From positions 1 to 40,105 of the forward strand of contig JAGDWP010000125.1 of the NCBI GenBank assembly GCA_023269855.1: a DNA stretch of 40,105 nucleotides. Reading direction: 5' to 3'. Origin of the DNA: Nitrososphaerales archaeon (GTDB lineage Archaea > Thermoproteota > Nitrososphaeria_A > Caldarchaeales > Wolframiiraptoraceae). This document shows, in pieces, positions 24,623 through 34,306 of the stretch (positions are counted from its first letter, which is position 1; every line of letters starts with the position of its first letter). The notes under the pieces were generated by a model. That model had not been told where the DNA came from and made no database searches. It worked only from the letters and a program-made list of their open reading frames with translations. The position numbers were made by a program, and so were the translations under genes.

Positions 24623-25981
24623 ATGGAGATGAAGATCCCTAGAGCTTTAACAATAGCAGGCTCAGATTCGGGTGGGGGTGCAGGTATCCAAGCCGACTTG
24701 AAGACTTTCGCAGCCTTAGGAGTACACGGTATGTCTGCAATAACCTCTATCACTGCTCAAAATACTAAGACTGTAACATTGATACATGATGTCCCCGTTG
24801 AAATGATTCGTGAACAGATAAGAGTAGTAGTTGAAGATATAGGTGTAGATTCTGTAAAGACTGGGATGCTTCATACAGTTGAGATCATCTCGGCGGTTGC
24901 AGATGAACTACGGAACATTAATGCACCGATAGTTGTAGATCCAGTTATGATTGCAAAGAGCGGTGCTAAACTATTAAGAGATGACTCTATCAATACTCTT
25001 ATCGAGAAATTAATCCCCTTAGCTACTGTTGTTACACCTAATGTGAGAGAAGCTGAAGTACTGGCTAAGATGGAGATCAAGGATGTTAATGACCAGATGA
25101 AGGCTGCTGAAGAGATCGCATCGTTGGGACCTAAAGCTGTAGTCGTTAAGGGAGGACATATCGAAGGTTTAGAAGCTGTAGACATACTCTACTATCAAGG
25201 TGAATTTAGAAAATTCGTAGGAGAACGGTTGAATACAAAGAATACTCATGGAACTGGATGCACGTTTGCTTCAGCTATAGCCGCTCAATTAGCTAAAGGA
25301 TACAATATACCGGAAGCTATTCAAACAGCTAAAGAATTCGTTACTTCTGCTATTAAATATGGGCTGAATATAGGTGGAGGCCATGGTCCAGTAAACCCGA
25401 CAGGTAGGATCGTTAGAGAAGCTGAGAAATTCAGAGTATTAGAGAATCTAAGAGAAGCGATAAAAGTTATTGAAGAATCAGAGTGGATAGTAGAATTCAT
25501 ACCTGAATCCCAGAGTAATCTCGTAATGGCGATAGAGAACCCTGAAGGGTTAGATGATGTTGCAGGTATACCAGGTAGAATCGTTAAAGTAGGTGGTAGA
25601 GCTAAAGCTTCATCCCATCCATGGTTTAATTCATCAAAGCATGTAGCTTCTGCAGTAATAACAATGATGCAATATTATCCAAGTCTGAGATCAGCCATTA
25701 ACATTAAGTATTCTGAGGAAATAATATCAGCTGCTAAGAAACTTCACTACGTCGTTAGTAGTTATGATAGGAGGGAAGAACCACCTGAAATTAAGAACGT
25801 AGAAGGAAAGACGATACCCTGGGGAATTAAGACAGCGCTTGAGAAAATTGGATGGCGAACACCAGACTTGATTTATCATCTTGGAGATTGGGGTAAAGAA
25901 CCAATGATATTATTATTCGGAGAAGACGCTTTAAGAGTCGTAGAAAAATTAAAGAAAATCAGTGAGTTTCTAAGAGGTTGA
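24623..25981 (+). CDS. thiDN: ThiD-ThiN fusion: HMP(-P) kinase / thiamine-phosphate synthase
   Basis: A 452-residue bifunctional enzyme. Residues 1 to about 260 are ThiD, which phosphorylates hydroxymethylpyrimidine and its phosphate: [16 protein letters not shown] at about 13-28 and NTHGTGCTF near 208-216. After a linker, residues about 275-452 are the archaeal ThiN domain, which joins the pyrimidine and thiazole moieties to give thiamine phosphate in place of Thi[21 protein letters not shown] carries conserved Arg and His residues. No DNA-binding domain is seen, so it is the enzyme form, not the ThiR regulator. ATG 24623 or 24629 may start it. Confidence 0.93.
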   Translation: MEMKIPRALTIAGSDSGGGAGIQADLKTFAALGVHGMSAITSITAQNTKTVTLIHDVPVEMIREQIRVVVEDIGVDSVKTGMLHTVEIISAVADELRNINAPIVVDPVMIAKSGAKLLRDDSINTLIEKLIPLATVVTPNVREAEVLAKMEIKDVNDQMKAAEEIASLGPKAVVVKGGHIEGLEAVDILYYQGEFRKFVGERLNTKNTHGTGCTFASAIAAQLAKGYNIPEAIQTAKEFVTSAIKYGLNIGGGHGPVNPTGRIVREAEKFRVLENLREAIKVIEESEWIVEFIPESQSNLVMAIENPEGLDDVAGIPGRIVKVGGRAKASSHPWFNSSKHVASAVITMMQYYPSLRSAINIKYSEEIISAAKKLHYVVSSYDRREEPPEIKNVEGKTIPWGIKTALEKIGWRTPDLIYHLGDWGKEPMILLFGEDALRVVEKLKKISEFLRG

Positions 25982-26053
25982 GATTCCTTCATTCAAGAAT
26001 TAGCCCATCAATTATCATTACTCCACCCAGCGAACAACCAGTACACTGATGTT

Positions 26054-27583
26054 CTATAGATTTCTAGGGATCGCTTCCAAGTTTACTTCAAGTCTTTTTG
26101 CTAACTTAAGTAACTTATTCTGACACTTCCTTAGATAGATTCTATAATACTTTTCGGGAATATATATTCTAATCGTATCATCATCTTCTTCTATCTTGAA
26201 TTCGGGAATATACCTATGTAGAAAGCTACTAATCTGTCTTACTGGCGTACTAGCTTCTTCTCTGAGCTTTTTTATTGGAACTACGAAGGTTCTCTCTCCG
26301 AAGACATATAATTCATATTTTGGTTCTCCTGACAGGAAATCTTTAACAATTACTGTTGGTCTAGCTAAGTCTGCCTTCTTTAACCCTGCTGGAACTTTGA
26401 CAGTCATCTCTAAAGTGTATATTTCCGATACTTCTCCTTTATCCATGAATATTACTGTGTCTATGATTGATGGTAGAACTCCTACGTCTACTTTGTTAGC
26501 TATTCTCTGTATAGCGTCTATAGGCGTGGTTGCATGGATTACTCCAACCATCCCTATCCCTGCAAACCTAAGATCTATGAAGAGATCGAAATCTTCTGAA
26601 CTTCTAATTTCATCAAAGATTGTGTAGTCTGGTCTACTAAGAAGGAGAACATCATGTAATTCATCTTCTCTAGAAGCAGACTTAGAATACTGGGTAATAT
26701 CTGGGGAGACATGTAGATCTCTGGGGCTCTCGATAGTTTTAACAATCTTATTCATCTGTCTATAGTGTTCTGCTAATGATTGGGCGAAAGTTGATTTACC
26801 CATTCCAGGTGGACCGGCAACTAAGATTCCTTCTGCGTGAACCTCAAGTCTTTCAACTACTTCTCTAGGTAGGTTATAGTCTTTCAAATTCTTCTTCAGT
26901 ATAGGTCTAACTACTGTAAGTTCAAACCCGTCTGAGAAAGGTGGTCTAGTAACAACTATTCTATAATCTCTAAGCTGGAAAATCTTTACACCTGGCTTAT
27001 CGACTTCTATGAATGCATTTATTCCAAAAGATGAATAAGCTTCTTTCATTAAGTGAGCTATCAGAAGCTCTAGGTCTTCACGACTCATAGGTTTATCAGA
27101 GATCTCTTCTAGTCTCCACCTGCCTGGGACTCCCCTCTTAACTCTCGGTGGCAATCCCTCTTTTAAATGGATACTCATAACGTCTTCAGAGAACAGGTCA
27201 TCTATCTTGAAGGGTGGCGGAGGCAGCTCGTAAAATACTTTAATACCTATAGATTGAGCTAGCCTAGCTGTTATAGGGTCGCATGTAACTAGATTCGCAT
27301 TAAGCTTTCTCGCTTCTTCTAGGATGATTAACCTATCTTTCTCACCGTCTTTATCATATGAACCGCTATACGTTATCTCAACGTTATGCTGTCCACATGT
27401 GTATTCTAATTCTTCTAAGCCTCTTATAGCTAGGGTATCACCCATAGATGCTTGCTCTTCTATATTTGATAAGATTACTCTATGGATTACCAGCCTACCT
27501 TTGAGTAGCCCTTCTCTCACTAGATATGAGGCTGCCCTAAGCTGGATTGCGGAGAGATCGACTAGTGAAATCTGCTCCATCAA
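26054..27583 (-). CDS. PIN-domain / secretion-type ATPase / KH-domain protein
   Basis: The 509-residue protein belongs to the archaeal PilT-like PINc-ATPase-KH family. Residues 1-120 form a PIN nuclease-like domain (acidic positions include Asp9 and Asp102 in VTCDPITARLA). Residues about 190-420 are a type II/IV secretion-like ATPase: Walker A GPPGMGKS (257-264), Walker B YTIFDEIR (320-327), HATTP near 350-354. The last 80 residues resemble a KH RNA-binding domain (KYYRIYLRKCQNKLLKLAKR). Together these suggest an ATP-driven RNA- or ribosome-associated machine; the precise role is not established. ATGs at 27583 and 27580 are equivalent starts. Confidence 0.85.
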   Translation of the reverse strand: MMEQISLVDLSAIQLRAASYLVREGLLKGRLVIHRVILSNIEEQASMGDTLAIRGLEELEYTCGQHNVEITYSGSYDKDGEKDRLIILEEARKLNANLVTCDPITARLAQSIGIKVFYELPPPPFKIDDLFSEDVMSIHLKEGLPPRVKRGVPGRWRLEEISDKPMSREDLELLIAHLMKEAYSSFGINAFIEVDKPGVKIFQLRDYRIVVTRPPFSDGFELTVVRPILKKNLKDYNLPREVVERLEVHAEGILVAGPPGMGKSTFAQSLAEHYRQMNKIVKTIESPRDLHVSPDITQYSKSASREDELHDVLLLSRPDYTIFDEIRSSEDFDLFIDLRFAGIGMVGVIHATTPIDAIQRIANKVDVGVLPSIIDTVIFMDKGEVSEIYTLEMTVKVPAGLKKADLARPTVIVKDFLSGEPKYELYVFGERTFVVPIKKLREEASTPVRQISSFLHRYIPEFKIEEDDDTIRIYIPEKYYRIYLRKCQNKLLKLAKRLEVNLEAIPRNL

Positions 27584-27706
27584 TTATTCAACCGTTCTTT
27601 CCTGCCTTATCCCATAACCTACTACTTAATAAATACGACTGTCCATCCGTATAGAATTAACATGAACATGTAAAGGAGACTACCTTAGATAACTGTTTGA
27701 ACCAGG

Positions 27707-27997
27707 TTAGTCTTTAGTCTTCTCAATTCTGTAACTGACGATGAATCTCTCATCTGTAACCTGTTCATAGTCTTGTAAAGATGCTTTATACTCATCTGTA
27801 ACCCTCTGCATTTCATAGACAAAGTCTTCAAGATAATCTATAAACCCGCATGTATGACAGAGTGTTCCAGAAATCTCAGCCAGTAACTCTCCATTATCAT
27901 TCATCTTTAGCATTTTAGCTTCTGCCACCGACTTTCTATACTTGTTATATTCTTCAATCGTTTTCTCAACTACTTCCTCCAACTCCATACCTATCAT
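27707..27997 (-). CDS. Small conserved-looking protein with a CxxC motif
   Basis: The 96-residue acidic protein has an N-terminal helix (ELEEVVEKTIEEYNKYRK), a central CHTC motif near residues 47-50 and a second helix ending in strands. I do not recognise the family. Its start lies only about 60 nt from the opposite-strand trm5 start. A TATA-like element read on the minus strand at 28014-28026 lies about 20-30 nt before the ATG, supporting a leaderless message. Confidence 0.6.
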   Translation of the reverse strand: MIGMELEEVVEKTIEEYNKYRKSVAEAKMLKMNDNGELLAEISGTLCHTCGFIDYLEDFVYEMQRVTDEYKASLQDYEQVTDERFIVSYRIEKTKD

Positions 27998-28013
27998 AAC
28001 CTATTCGATGCTC

Positions 28014-28026
28014 ATATTTTTAAGTA
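28014..28026. promoter_or_regulatory. Shared A/T promoter element between divergent genes
   Basis: ATATTTTTAAGTA reads as a TATA-like box on both strands. It is about 17-26 nt from the leftward ATG at 27997/27988 and 30 nt from the rightward TTG at 28056, so one short element may serve both genes. Confidence 0.4.
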
Positions 28027-28055
28027 TTCCCCAACATCAACATTATAAGAGAGAA

Positions 28056-29105
28056 TTGGAAGAGAAGATAGCCGTCAAAGTTGAGAGATGCAAAGCCGAA
28101 GAAGTAAGAAGAAAACTACAATTGCTAAGGTTGATTGATAATGATTTCAAGCCTATGTTTGAAGGAGGTTATGTTTATTTTCCAGTGAAAACAGTCAATG
28201 GGTTAAATAGCTTACACAAAGAGTATTCAGTGGAAGTTGTTCAAGCGTTTTTTGAAAAGCGATTGAGGAAGCCGAAGAGCTTAAGAGAAGCTTTAGAGAA
28301 AATTCTTCCAAACGATCTTCACTCGTATATTCCATCATCGATAGACTTAGTTGGAGACATAGCCCTAATCACTATACCTGAGAAACTAGAAAGCTACAGT
28401 AGAGAGATTGGGACAGCTATAATTGATCTTTATCCGAGAGTTAAGACTGTACTTTCAAAACAGGGTGAAACAATTGGAGAATATCGGATAAGATTGTTTA
28501 ATATAATCGCAGGCGGACCGGATACTGAGACGATTCACAGAGAGCACGGGTGTATGTATAAAGTGGATTTAATGAAAGCTTTTTTCAACTCTAGAATGAG
28601 TGGTGAAAGATTGAGAGTAGCTCTCCAAGTTAGAGATAAAGAAAATATTTTAGACATGTTTGCGGGTGTCGGCCCATTCTCAATTCTCATAGCAAAGAAG
28701 AATCCGACAGTAACTATTACAGCTATTGAGCTTAATCCAGATGCTTACAACTACCTTCTAACCAATATTTCATTGAATAAAGTTGAAGATAGAGTAAAGC
28801 CATATCTTGGAGATGCTAGACAAATCCTAGAAGATTTTAAACCAATATTTGACCGGATAATCATGGACCTCCCATTCAATTCATTGAATTTTCTCGACAT
28901 AGCATTAAGCAAGCTAAAAAATCATGGAGTAATCCACTTATACCATGTTGAAAGTGGGGTTGACTCAATAGATAGAGCGAAGCTTAGAGTAACTAGGCTA
29001 GCGGAAGAGATTGGTCATAGAATAGAAATAACCTACTCACGGCAAGTACTAGAGGTAGCTCCTAGAAAATTCATTATAGCTTTAGACATAAAGAAGATAA
29101 GCTAA
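28056..29105 (+). CDS. trm5: tRNA m1G37 methyltransferase, Trm5 family
   Basis: From TTG 28056 the protein has 349 residues, close to Methanocaldococcus Trm5. The frame also contains ATG 28008, but the 16 extra residues have no counterpart in the family and contain the putative promoter; the homologous N-terminal strand begins with AVKVERCKAEEVRR just after the TTG. The Rossmann methyltransferase domain has ILDMFAGVGPFSILIAKK (motif I), AIELNPDAY (motif II), GDARQ and MDLPF (motif IV). It transfers a methyl group from S-adenosylmethionine to G37 of tRNA. Trm5b or the related Taw2 cannot be separated with certainty, but length and motif IV favour Trm5b. Confidence 0.85.
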   Translation: MEEKIAVKVERCKAEEVRRKLQLLRLIDNDFKPMFEGGYVYFPVKTVNGLNSLHKEYSVEVVQAFFEKRLRKPKSLREALEKILPNDLHSYIPSSIDLVGDIALITIPEKLESYSREIGTAIIDLYPRVKTVLSKQGETIGEYRIRLFNIIAGGPDTETIHREHGCMYKVDLMKAFFNSRMSGERLRVALQVRDKENILDMFAGVGPFSILIAKKNPTVTITAIELNPDAYNYLLTNISLNKVEDRVKPYLGDARQILEDFKPIFDRIIMDLPFNSLNFLDIALSKLKNHGVIHLYHVESGVDSIDRAKLRVTRLAEEIGHRIEITYSRQVLEVAPRKFIIALDIKKIS

Positions 29106-29273
29106 AACATTTAGACGCTTCCAAGATTCAGAGAGAAGACTAGTAGGCAAACGGCTAAGTAATTGTGAACAATAACCTTGATAGTTAATCTCTAGATGAT
29201 AATCTATAACTGGATTGAGGATAATGATTTATACATGTTATCTCTATATTGTTTATGGAAGAGTTGAGGTAGG

Positions 29274-30308
29274 ATGGGTGTAAAACTTGGAGACTTGATT
29301 CCTGAAGAAATTATTGAGAAGACGAGTTTGGAGGGTCTTAGAGGGAAGGTCATAGCTCTTGATGCATACAACATGCTTTACCAATTCATTACTATTATTC
29401 GTGGGCAAGACGGTAGACCATTAATGGATAGACATGGAAGAATTACAAGCCATTTAAGTGGATTATTCTTTAGAACTATAAATTTCCTGAAGGTAGGTAT
29501 CAAACCCATCTTCGTCTATGATGGTAGACCACCAGAACTCAAGAAAGGGGAAATAGAGAAGAGAATGGAGAAGAGGACTGAAGCAGCTATGCTTTATCGT
29601 CAAGCATTGGAGGAAGGGAGAATTGAAGAGGCTAGAAAGTATGCTCAACAAGCAGCTGTACTCGACGAATTCATAGTTGAAAGCTCTAAGAAACTAATAC
29701 GTTTAATGGGGTTGCCTGTAGTTCAAGCACCAAGTGAAGGTGAAGCTCAAGCAGCATATATAGCTTTGAGAGGAGATGCTTATGCTTCAGCATCCCAAGA
29801 TATGGATTCACTACTATTCGGTTCACCTAGACTAGTTAGAAACCTCTCAATAGTTGGTAAAAGGAAGCTTCCAGGTAGAAAAGAGTATGTAGAAGTTGTC
29901 CCAGAAGTTATACATTTAGACAGACTCTTAAATGCTTTAAAGATAACTAGAGAACAGTTGATAGATATTGGTATCCTTGTGGGAACTGACTACTGGGAGG
30001 GAGTGAAAGGGATAGGTCCAAAGAAAGCTCTAAAACTAATTAAGGATTACGGGTCAGCAGAGAATGTTCTGAAAAACTTAAACATGAAAGCTGACGTAGA
30101 TATACAAGAGATTAGGAATATTTTCTTAAAGCCAAATGTGACTAAATCGTATAAGATAGAATGGAGTGGACCTGATTATCAGGGCATTCAAGATATGTTA
30201 TGTGGGGAGCATGATTTCTCAGTTGAGAGAGTTAAGAAAGCATTGAGTGAACTAGAGAATTTTATGAGAGGAGAACGTGGAAAAACAAGTTTAGATGAAT
30301 GGTTCTAG
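29274..30308 (+). CDS. fen: Flap endonuclease 1
   Basis: The 344-residue structure-specific nuclease removes 5' flaps in Okazaki-fragment maturation and repair. It begins MGVKLGDLIP with the N-terminal nuclease region (ALDAYNMLYQF), then the internal nuclease region with EGEAQAAYIA and SQDMDSLLFG acidic clusters, and the helix-hairpin-helix VGTDYWEGVKGIGPKKA. The C-terminus ends in KTSLDEWF, a PCNA-interacting peptide in which the usual first Gln is Lys. The ATG is preceded by GAGGTAGG. Confidence 0.96.
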   Translation: MGVKLGDLIPEEIIEKTSLEGLRGKVIALDAYNMLYQFITIIRGQDGRPLMDRHGRITSHLSGLFFRTINFLKVGIKPIFVYDGRPPELKKGEIEKRMEKRTEAAMLYRQALEEGRIEEARKYAQQAAVLDEFIVESSKKLIRLMGLPVVQAPSEGEAQAAYIALRGDAYASASQDMDSLLFGSPRLVRNLSIVGKRKLPGRKEYVEVVPEVIHLDRLLNALKITREQLIDIGILVGTDYWEGVKGIGPKKALKLIKDYGSAENVLKNLNMKADVDIQEIRNIFLKPNVTKSYKIEWSGPDYQGIQDMLCGEHDFSVERVKKALSELENFMRGERGKTSLDEWF

Positions 30309-30356
30309 TCAATCACGAAGACTGGGCAATATATGAATAGAGAATAGTATCGCTTG

Positions 30357-30596
30357 TCATGTTTTAGTAGTTAACTCAACTAGTTTTCTTTCCTCATCTA
30401 AGCTTATTACCCTTATCTTATCATGGATCTCCAACTTCATTAATACACTTCTAAGACTAGATAACGTAACCTCAATACCTCTCTTCCTCAATTCTTCTAG
30501 AATGTTTTCTTCTAATGCTTTCCCACCGCTTCTCTGAAGTATTTCTAACACTCTTGAAGATAATTCAGTTACGAGAATGAGGTGTTTCTTACTCAA
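30357..30596 (-). CDS. Small winged-helix-like protein downstream of cdc48
   Basis: The 79-residue protein is predicted as three helices and a short beta wing (LVTELSSRVLEILQRSGG..., LEENILEELRKRG, LSSLRSVLMKLEIHDKIRVI), the pattern of a minimal winged helix-turn-helix. It starts 14 nt after the cdc48 stop on the same strand and so is probably in its operon. Family not identified; DNA or protein binding are both possible. Confidence 0.6.
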   Translation of the reverse strand: MSKKHLILVTELSSRVLEILQRSGGKALEENILEELRKRGIEVTLSSLRSVLMKLEIHDKIRVISLDEERKLVELTTKT

Positions 30597-30610
30597 AGCT
30601 CAACTCCCTT

Positions 30611-32785
30611 TTAGCCTATCATTGTTAACTGCTTCTCAGCATATCGTAAGACTTCTCTAACCCTCTCATATTCTCTCACCATTTGAGGTGATATGCTAGG
30701 TTTAACGATCTTCAATGCTTCTTCAAAATCTTCTTTAGTAACATATTCTGCCTCAATGTTCTTTCTTAGAGCGTTTAAAGCTGCTTCTCTACATAGAGAC
30801 TCTAAGTCTGCTCCTGAGAACCCTTCAGTTCTAGCTGCTAGTTCTCTCAACTTTACGTCGGGGGCCAAAGGCATCTTCCTCGTATATATCTTTAGGATAG
30901 AGTATCTAGCCTTTTCATCTGGTGGAGGAACATAGATCAGTCTATCAAGTCTTCCAGGTCTCATAGCTGCTGGATCTATTAGGTCTGGTCTATTAGTTGC
31001 ACCGATAACTATTACATCTGATAATTCTTCTACACCATCCATCTCTGATAGGAATTGGCTTGAGACTCTATTTGTTACACCTGAAGAATCGTCTACGAAG
31101 TCTTTCCTAGGTATGATAGACTCGATCTCATCAAAGAATATTATGCATGGAGCTGCTTGTCTCGCTTTCCTAAATATCTCTCTTATAGCTTTCTCAGACT
31201 CTCCAACCCATTTATTGAATATTTCAGGTCCCTTTACGCTTATAAAGTTGGCTTCAGATTCGGTAGCTATTGCTTTAGCTAGTAGTGTCTTACCACATCC
31301 AGGTGGACCGTAAAGAAGTATTCCTCTAGGAGGCTTAATACCGAATTTTTCAAATTTTTCAGGATATTTTAAAGGCCATTCAACAGCTTCTACAAGTCTC
31401 TGCTTTATTTCTTCTAGTCCGCCGACGTCTTCCCATCTAACGTTAGGTATCTCGACCTCAACCTCCCTCAAAGCTGTAGGCGTTATTTCTTTAAATGCAT
31501 CTAGGAAGTCTTTCATTGTAACCACTAAGCTATCAAGTATCTCTGGAGATATGTGTTCTTCATTGAAGTCTATGCTTGGAAGTATCCTCCTAATTGCTTT
31601 CATTGCAGCTTCACGGCATAATGCTGCAAGGTCTGCTCCAGTATATCCTCTAGTCATCTCTGCAAGTCTATCAATGTTTACGTCTTCTGCGAGAGGCATA
31701 CCTCGTGTATGTATTTGAAGGATCTCTCTTCTACCCTTCTTGTCAGGTATACCTATCTCTATCTCTCTATCGAATCTTCCAGGTCTCCTGAGAGCCGGGT
31801 CTAAAGCATTCGGTCTATTCGTGGCACCTATAACTATTACTTGACCTCTCGTTTCCAGTCCATCCATTAGAGCGAGTAGCTGAGCAACAACCCTCTTCTC
31901 TACTTCTCCTGTCACCTCACTCCTCTTAGGAGCTATAGCGTCAATCTCATCGATGAATACTATGCTTGGAGCTTCTTCTTCAGCTTTCCTAAATATCTCT
32001 CTAAGCCTCGCCTCAGTCTCTCCATAATATTTATTCATGATCTCCGGTCCATTGATCAATATGAAGTTTGCTTCCGCCTCCGTCGCTACAGCTTTAGCGA
32101 GTAGTGTCTTACCACATCCAGGTGGACCATACAATAGGACACCTTTCGGAGGCTCTATTCCAAGTTTCTGGAATAATTCAGGATATCTAAGAGGTAATTC
32201 TATCATTTCTCTAATTCTCTGTATCTGTTCTTGCAGTCCTCCAATGTCTTCATATGTAACGCTTGTTCTGAATGCTTTTTCTTGTATGATTTTGCTGTGG
32301 ATTACGAGTTTAGTCTTGGGTGTGATCTTAACTATTCCAGTAGGTCTAGTTTGAACGACTGCGAAAGTGAATAAGTTCCCGAAGAATAATACTGGGACTA
32401 TATTCTTCTGCACGAGAGGATACTCTATAAGTCTACTCTTAACAAGTCTAGTAAAGTTTTCATCAGGTTTAACAGTTGTATTAACAGGTGCAAGGACTAC
32501 TAGTTGTGCCTCCTTAACCTCGGCTTTACGTACTATTACCCAATCATTTAATGCTACTCCAGCATTGCTCCGAATGTATCCATCAATTCTAATAACATCT
32601 TTCTCATCTTCAAGATATCCAAGCCAGAGGGTTGCAGCTGCAATCTTCTTCCCCCTGATCTCAACCATATCTCCTGTCTGGAAGCCTGCGCTAGCTCCTA
32701 CTTCTCTATCAATTCTAGCTATACCGTATCCGACATCTCTCTGTCTAGCTTCTGCAACCCTCAACCGAAGTTCTTTAGGCGTCAT
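30611..32785 (-). CDS. cdc48: Cdc48/VCP/p97-type AAA+ ATPase
   Basis: From ATG 32785 the protein has 724 residues: an N-domain (double-psi barrel plus 4-stranded barrel, about 1-175) and two AAA modules. Walker A GPPGCGKT occurs at about 220-227 and 493-500, Walker B IVFIDEID and IIFFDEIE follow, and sensor/arginine-finger segments ([18 protein letters not shown]) are intact. It unfolds protein substrates, probably for the proteasome. An upstream GTG at 32809 would start inside the region expected to lie before the transcription start: the TATA box at 32810-32818 puts the mRNA start near 32788, so leaderless ATG 32785 is preferred. Confidence 0.95.
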   Translation of the reverse strand: MTPKELRLRVAEARQRDVGYGIARIDREVGASAGFQTGDMVEIRGKKIAAATLWLGYLEDEKDVIRIDGYIRSNAGVALNDWVIVRKAEVKEAQLVVLAPVNTTVKPDENFTRLVKSRLIEYPLVQKNIVPVLFFGNLFTFAVVQTRPTGIVKITPKTKLVIHSKIIQEKAFRTSVTYEDIGGLQEQIQRIREMIELPLRYPELFQKLGIEPPKGVLLYGPPGCGKTLLAKAVATEAEANFILINGPEIMNKYYGETEARLREIFRKAEEEAPSIVFIDEIDAIAPKRSEVTGEVEKRVVAQLLALMDGLETRGQVIVIGATNRPNALDPALRRPGRFDREIEIGIPDKKGRREILQIHTRGMPLAEDVNIDRLAEMTRGYTGADLAALCREAAMKAIRRILPSIDFNEEHISPEILDSLVVTMKDFLDAFKEITPTALREVEVEIPNVRWEDVGGLEEIKQRLVEAVEWPLKYPEKFEKFGIKPPRGILLYGPPGCGKTLLAKAIATESEANFISVKGPEIFNKWVGESEKAIREIFRKARQAAPCIIFFDEIESIIPRKDFVDDSSGVTNRVSSQFLSEMDGVEELSDVIVIGATNRPDLIDPAAMRPGRLDRLIYVPPPDEKARYSILKIYTRKMPLAPDVKLRELAARTEGFSGADLESLCREAALNALRKNIEAEYVTKEDFEEALKIVKPSISPQMVREYERVREVLRYAEKQLTMIG

Positions 32786-32809
32786 CCTCAACCAAGATAC
32801 TCCATCCAC

Positions 32810-32818
32810 TATTTAAAT
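32810..32818 (-). promoter_or_regulatory. TATA box of cdc48
   Basis: ATTTAAATA read on the minus strand, centred 29 nt before ATG 32785. Its position decides the cdc48 start codon. Confidence 0.65.
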
Positions 32819-32984
32819 GACAACTTCTAGAAAATGTTCAATCTTTGAATAAACTTATGAGAATCGTAGGAAAGATTATATCTGAGTAAGTCTAGACAGG
32901 GTTAATAAGCTTTAACAACTATCAGTTGCTATTGATAGCTGTGATACAGAAATAAGTTTAAGTGGATGGATTCTACAGTTGAGT

Positions 32985-33257
32985 TTAGGAGCTAACTCTA
33001 CTCATTGATACTACTTCTAGTTCTCCTACTTCCTCAAACCCTTTCAGATATTCTTCTAGTTTTAGAGGGTAGCCTTCCTCGTCAGGCATCTTGAATAAAG
33101 CATTTACTACATTGATACCGAAGACGAATGGTTCAGTCTTTACAGAGATCAACTCAATATTCTCTGGGAGATTAGATCTTATTTTTAATAATAATCCATC
33201 TATGTCAACTGAATCATCTACAGGCATTATTCTAACTAGTACTGCTACTTTCGCCAT
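32985..33257 (-). CDS. ef1b: Elongation factor 1-beta (aEF1B)
   Basis: From ATG 33257 the protein has 90 residues, the usual size of archaeal EF1B, the nucleotide-exchange factor that recycles EF1A-GDP. It starts MAKVAVLVRIMPVDDSVD and contains the conserved FGINVVNALFKMPDEEG strand-loop and a beta-strand end (ELEVVSMSR). The frame is open further upstream to a GTG at 33329, but that part overlaps the zinc-ribbon gene in another frame and lacks homology. The start is 7 nt after the stop of that gene, so the two form an operon. Confidence 0.92.
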   Translation of the reverse strand: MAKVAVLVRIMPVDDSVDIDGLLLKIRSNLPENIELISVKTEPFVFGINVVNALFKMPDEEGYPLKLEEYLKGFEEVGELEVVSMSRVSS

Positions 33258-33264
33258 ATCTATC

Positions 33265-33438
33265 TCACGGCCCCTCGAAACCACAAGATGGGCAAATATA
33301 TGTTTTAGCAAGCTCTCTACAAAGCTCACATCTCCATATTCTTACTCTTCCACAGTTTGGGCATGGGAAATTTACTGCTGACTCTCCTGGCGCTATAGGC
33401 TTATTACATGATGTACAGAGTGGCGTCCGCTTACTCAT
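33265..33438 (-). CDS. Archaeal zinc-ribbon RNA-binding protein (HVO_2753-like)
   Basis: A 57-residue protein with four CxxC knuckles: Cys8/Cys11 (CTSC), Cys26/Cys29 (CPNC), Cys37/Cys40 (CELC) and Cys49/Cys52 (CPSC), followed by the ending GFEGP. This arrangement is a conserved archaeal double zinc-ribbon family found next to the EF1B gene in many genomes; the haloarchaeal member HVO_2753 has been studied. The frame is short and overlaps an upstream extension of the aEF1B frame, so it is easily missed. A TATA-like TTTATATT lies about 25-30 nt before its ATG. Confidence 0.9.
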   Translation of the reverse strand: MSKRTPLCTSCNKPIAPGESAVNFPCPNCGRVRIWRCELCRELAKTYICPSCGFEGP

Positions 33439-33613
33439 ACCACTTCTCTTTCCTAACTCTACAATATAAAGCCATCCTAATCTTAATTATACTCGCTGTC
33501 CAGAAAACCCCCTCAATATACTTAATACTTCTAGAAAAGAGAAAACACATTATCTCCTCTAAGATAGGTAAATATTTAAGAAAATGAGTAACCCTATTCA
33601 GTAGGGTAGAGAA

Positions 33614-33784
33614 TTGGGTCTAAGAGAATTCATTAAGAATTCAATAGTATTGTTTAAGCTGGCTAGGAAACCGTCTAGGAATGAGTTTCTACTAGCATTG
33701 AGGATAACCTTGATCGGAGTAGGGATCATAGGTACAATAGCGTTTATTATAAGGTTTGTAGCATTAGCTATTCAAGGAGTATAG
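33614..33784 (+). CDS. secE: Protein translocase subunit SecE (Sec61 gamma)
   Basis: A 56-residue protein starting at TTG 33614. It has the amphipathic cytoplasmic helix (LREFIKNSIVLFKLARKP) with the conserved P-S-R-x-E-F stretch, then one transmembrane helix (IGVGIIGTIAFIIRFVALAI). This is the archaeal/eukaryotic SecE/Sec61-gamma pattern: the tilted helix that clamps SecY. It is followed by spt5 and rpl11 in the conserved order. A TATA-like ATATTTAA lies at about 33570. The gene is short and uses TTG, so it is easily overlooked. Confidence 0.92.
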   Translation: MGLREFIKNSIVLFKLARKPSRNEFLLALRITLIGVGIIGTIAFIIRFVALAIQGV

Positions 33785-33795
33785 GTGGATAGAGA

Positions 33796-34305
33796 TTGTC
33801 TACGGCTTCTCCAAGATACTTCGCGGTTAAAGTAACTGTGGGTCAAGAGAGAAATGTGGCCAGAATAATTGAGAGCAAAATCATTAAAGAAACTATCCAG
33901 GATGGGAAAGTAGTGAATAGAGAGATAGTAGTAGATGGCATATACTCTATAATAGTTCTCCCAAACATTAAGGGATACATATTCATTGAAGCGGAAAGCA
34001 AAGAAAAAGTATCGTTAATAACTCAGGGGATAAGACATGTAAAATCTAGACCTACTCTAATTGTTAAGAAGGAAGAAATTATGCAACACTTAATCGAGAA
34101 ACCAATCATTGAGTCAATCTCTATCGGAGATGTAGTTGAGATAATTGCTGGCCCACTAAGAGGAATATATGGTAAAGTAATAAGGATAGATAAACCTAAA
34201 AATGAGCTTACAATAGAACCTACTGATGCAGCTTTCCCACTCCCAATCTCTATCTCAGCAGATCAAGTTAGAATAGCTCAGCAACAAGTTAGAGGAGGTG
34301 GTTAA
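33796..34305 (+). CDS. spt5: Transcription elongation factor Spt5 (NusG homologue)
   Basis: The 169-residue protein has an NGN domain (RYFAVKVTVGQERNVARII onward, about 7-95) and a C-terminal KOW motif (SIGDVVEIIAGPLRGIYGKV, about 107-126). It binds the RNA polymerase clamp to aid elongation and couples to ribosomes. The start is TTG at 33796, with GGTGG upstream; it is slightly longer at the N-terminus and has an insertion (KETIQDGKVVNREIVVDG) between the first strands. It lies 11 nt after secE and before rpl11. Confidence 0.94.
   Translation: MSTASPRYFAVKVTVGQERNVARIIESKIIKETIQDGKVVNREIVVDGIYSIIVLPNIKGYIFIEAESKEKVSLITQGIRHVKSRPTLIVKKEEIMQHLIEKPIIESISIGDVVEIIAGPLRGIYGKVIRIDKPKNELTIEPTDAAFPLPISISADQVRIAQQQVRGGG
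34294..34300 (+). promoter_or_regulatory. Shine-Dalgarno site GGAGGTG for rpl11
   Basis: A strong ribosome-binding site within the last codons of spt5, 6 nt before ATG 34307. It makes the ATG a better start than the in-frame GTG at 34298, which overlaps the site itself. Confidence 0.75.
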
Positions 34306-34306
34306 G

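Noticed and set aside
33258-33329. N-terminal extension of aEF1B to GTG 33329
   Set aside because: The extra 24 residues overlap the four-knuckle zinc-ribbon gene in another frame and are not part of the EF1B family; ATG 33257 fits.
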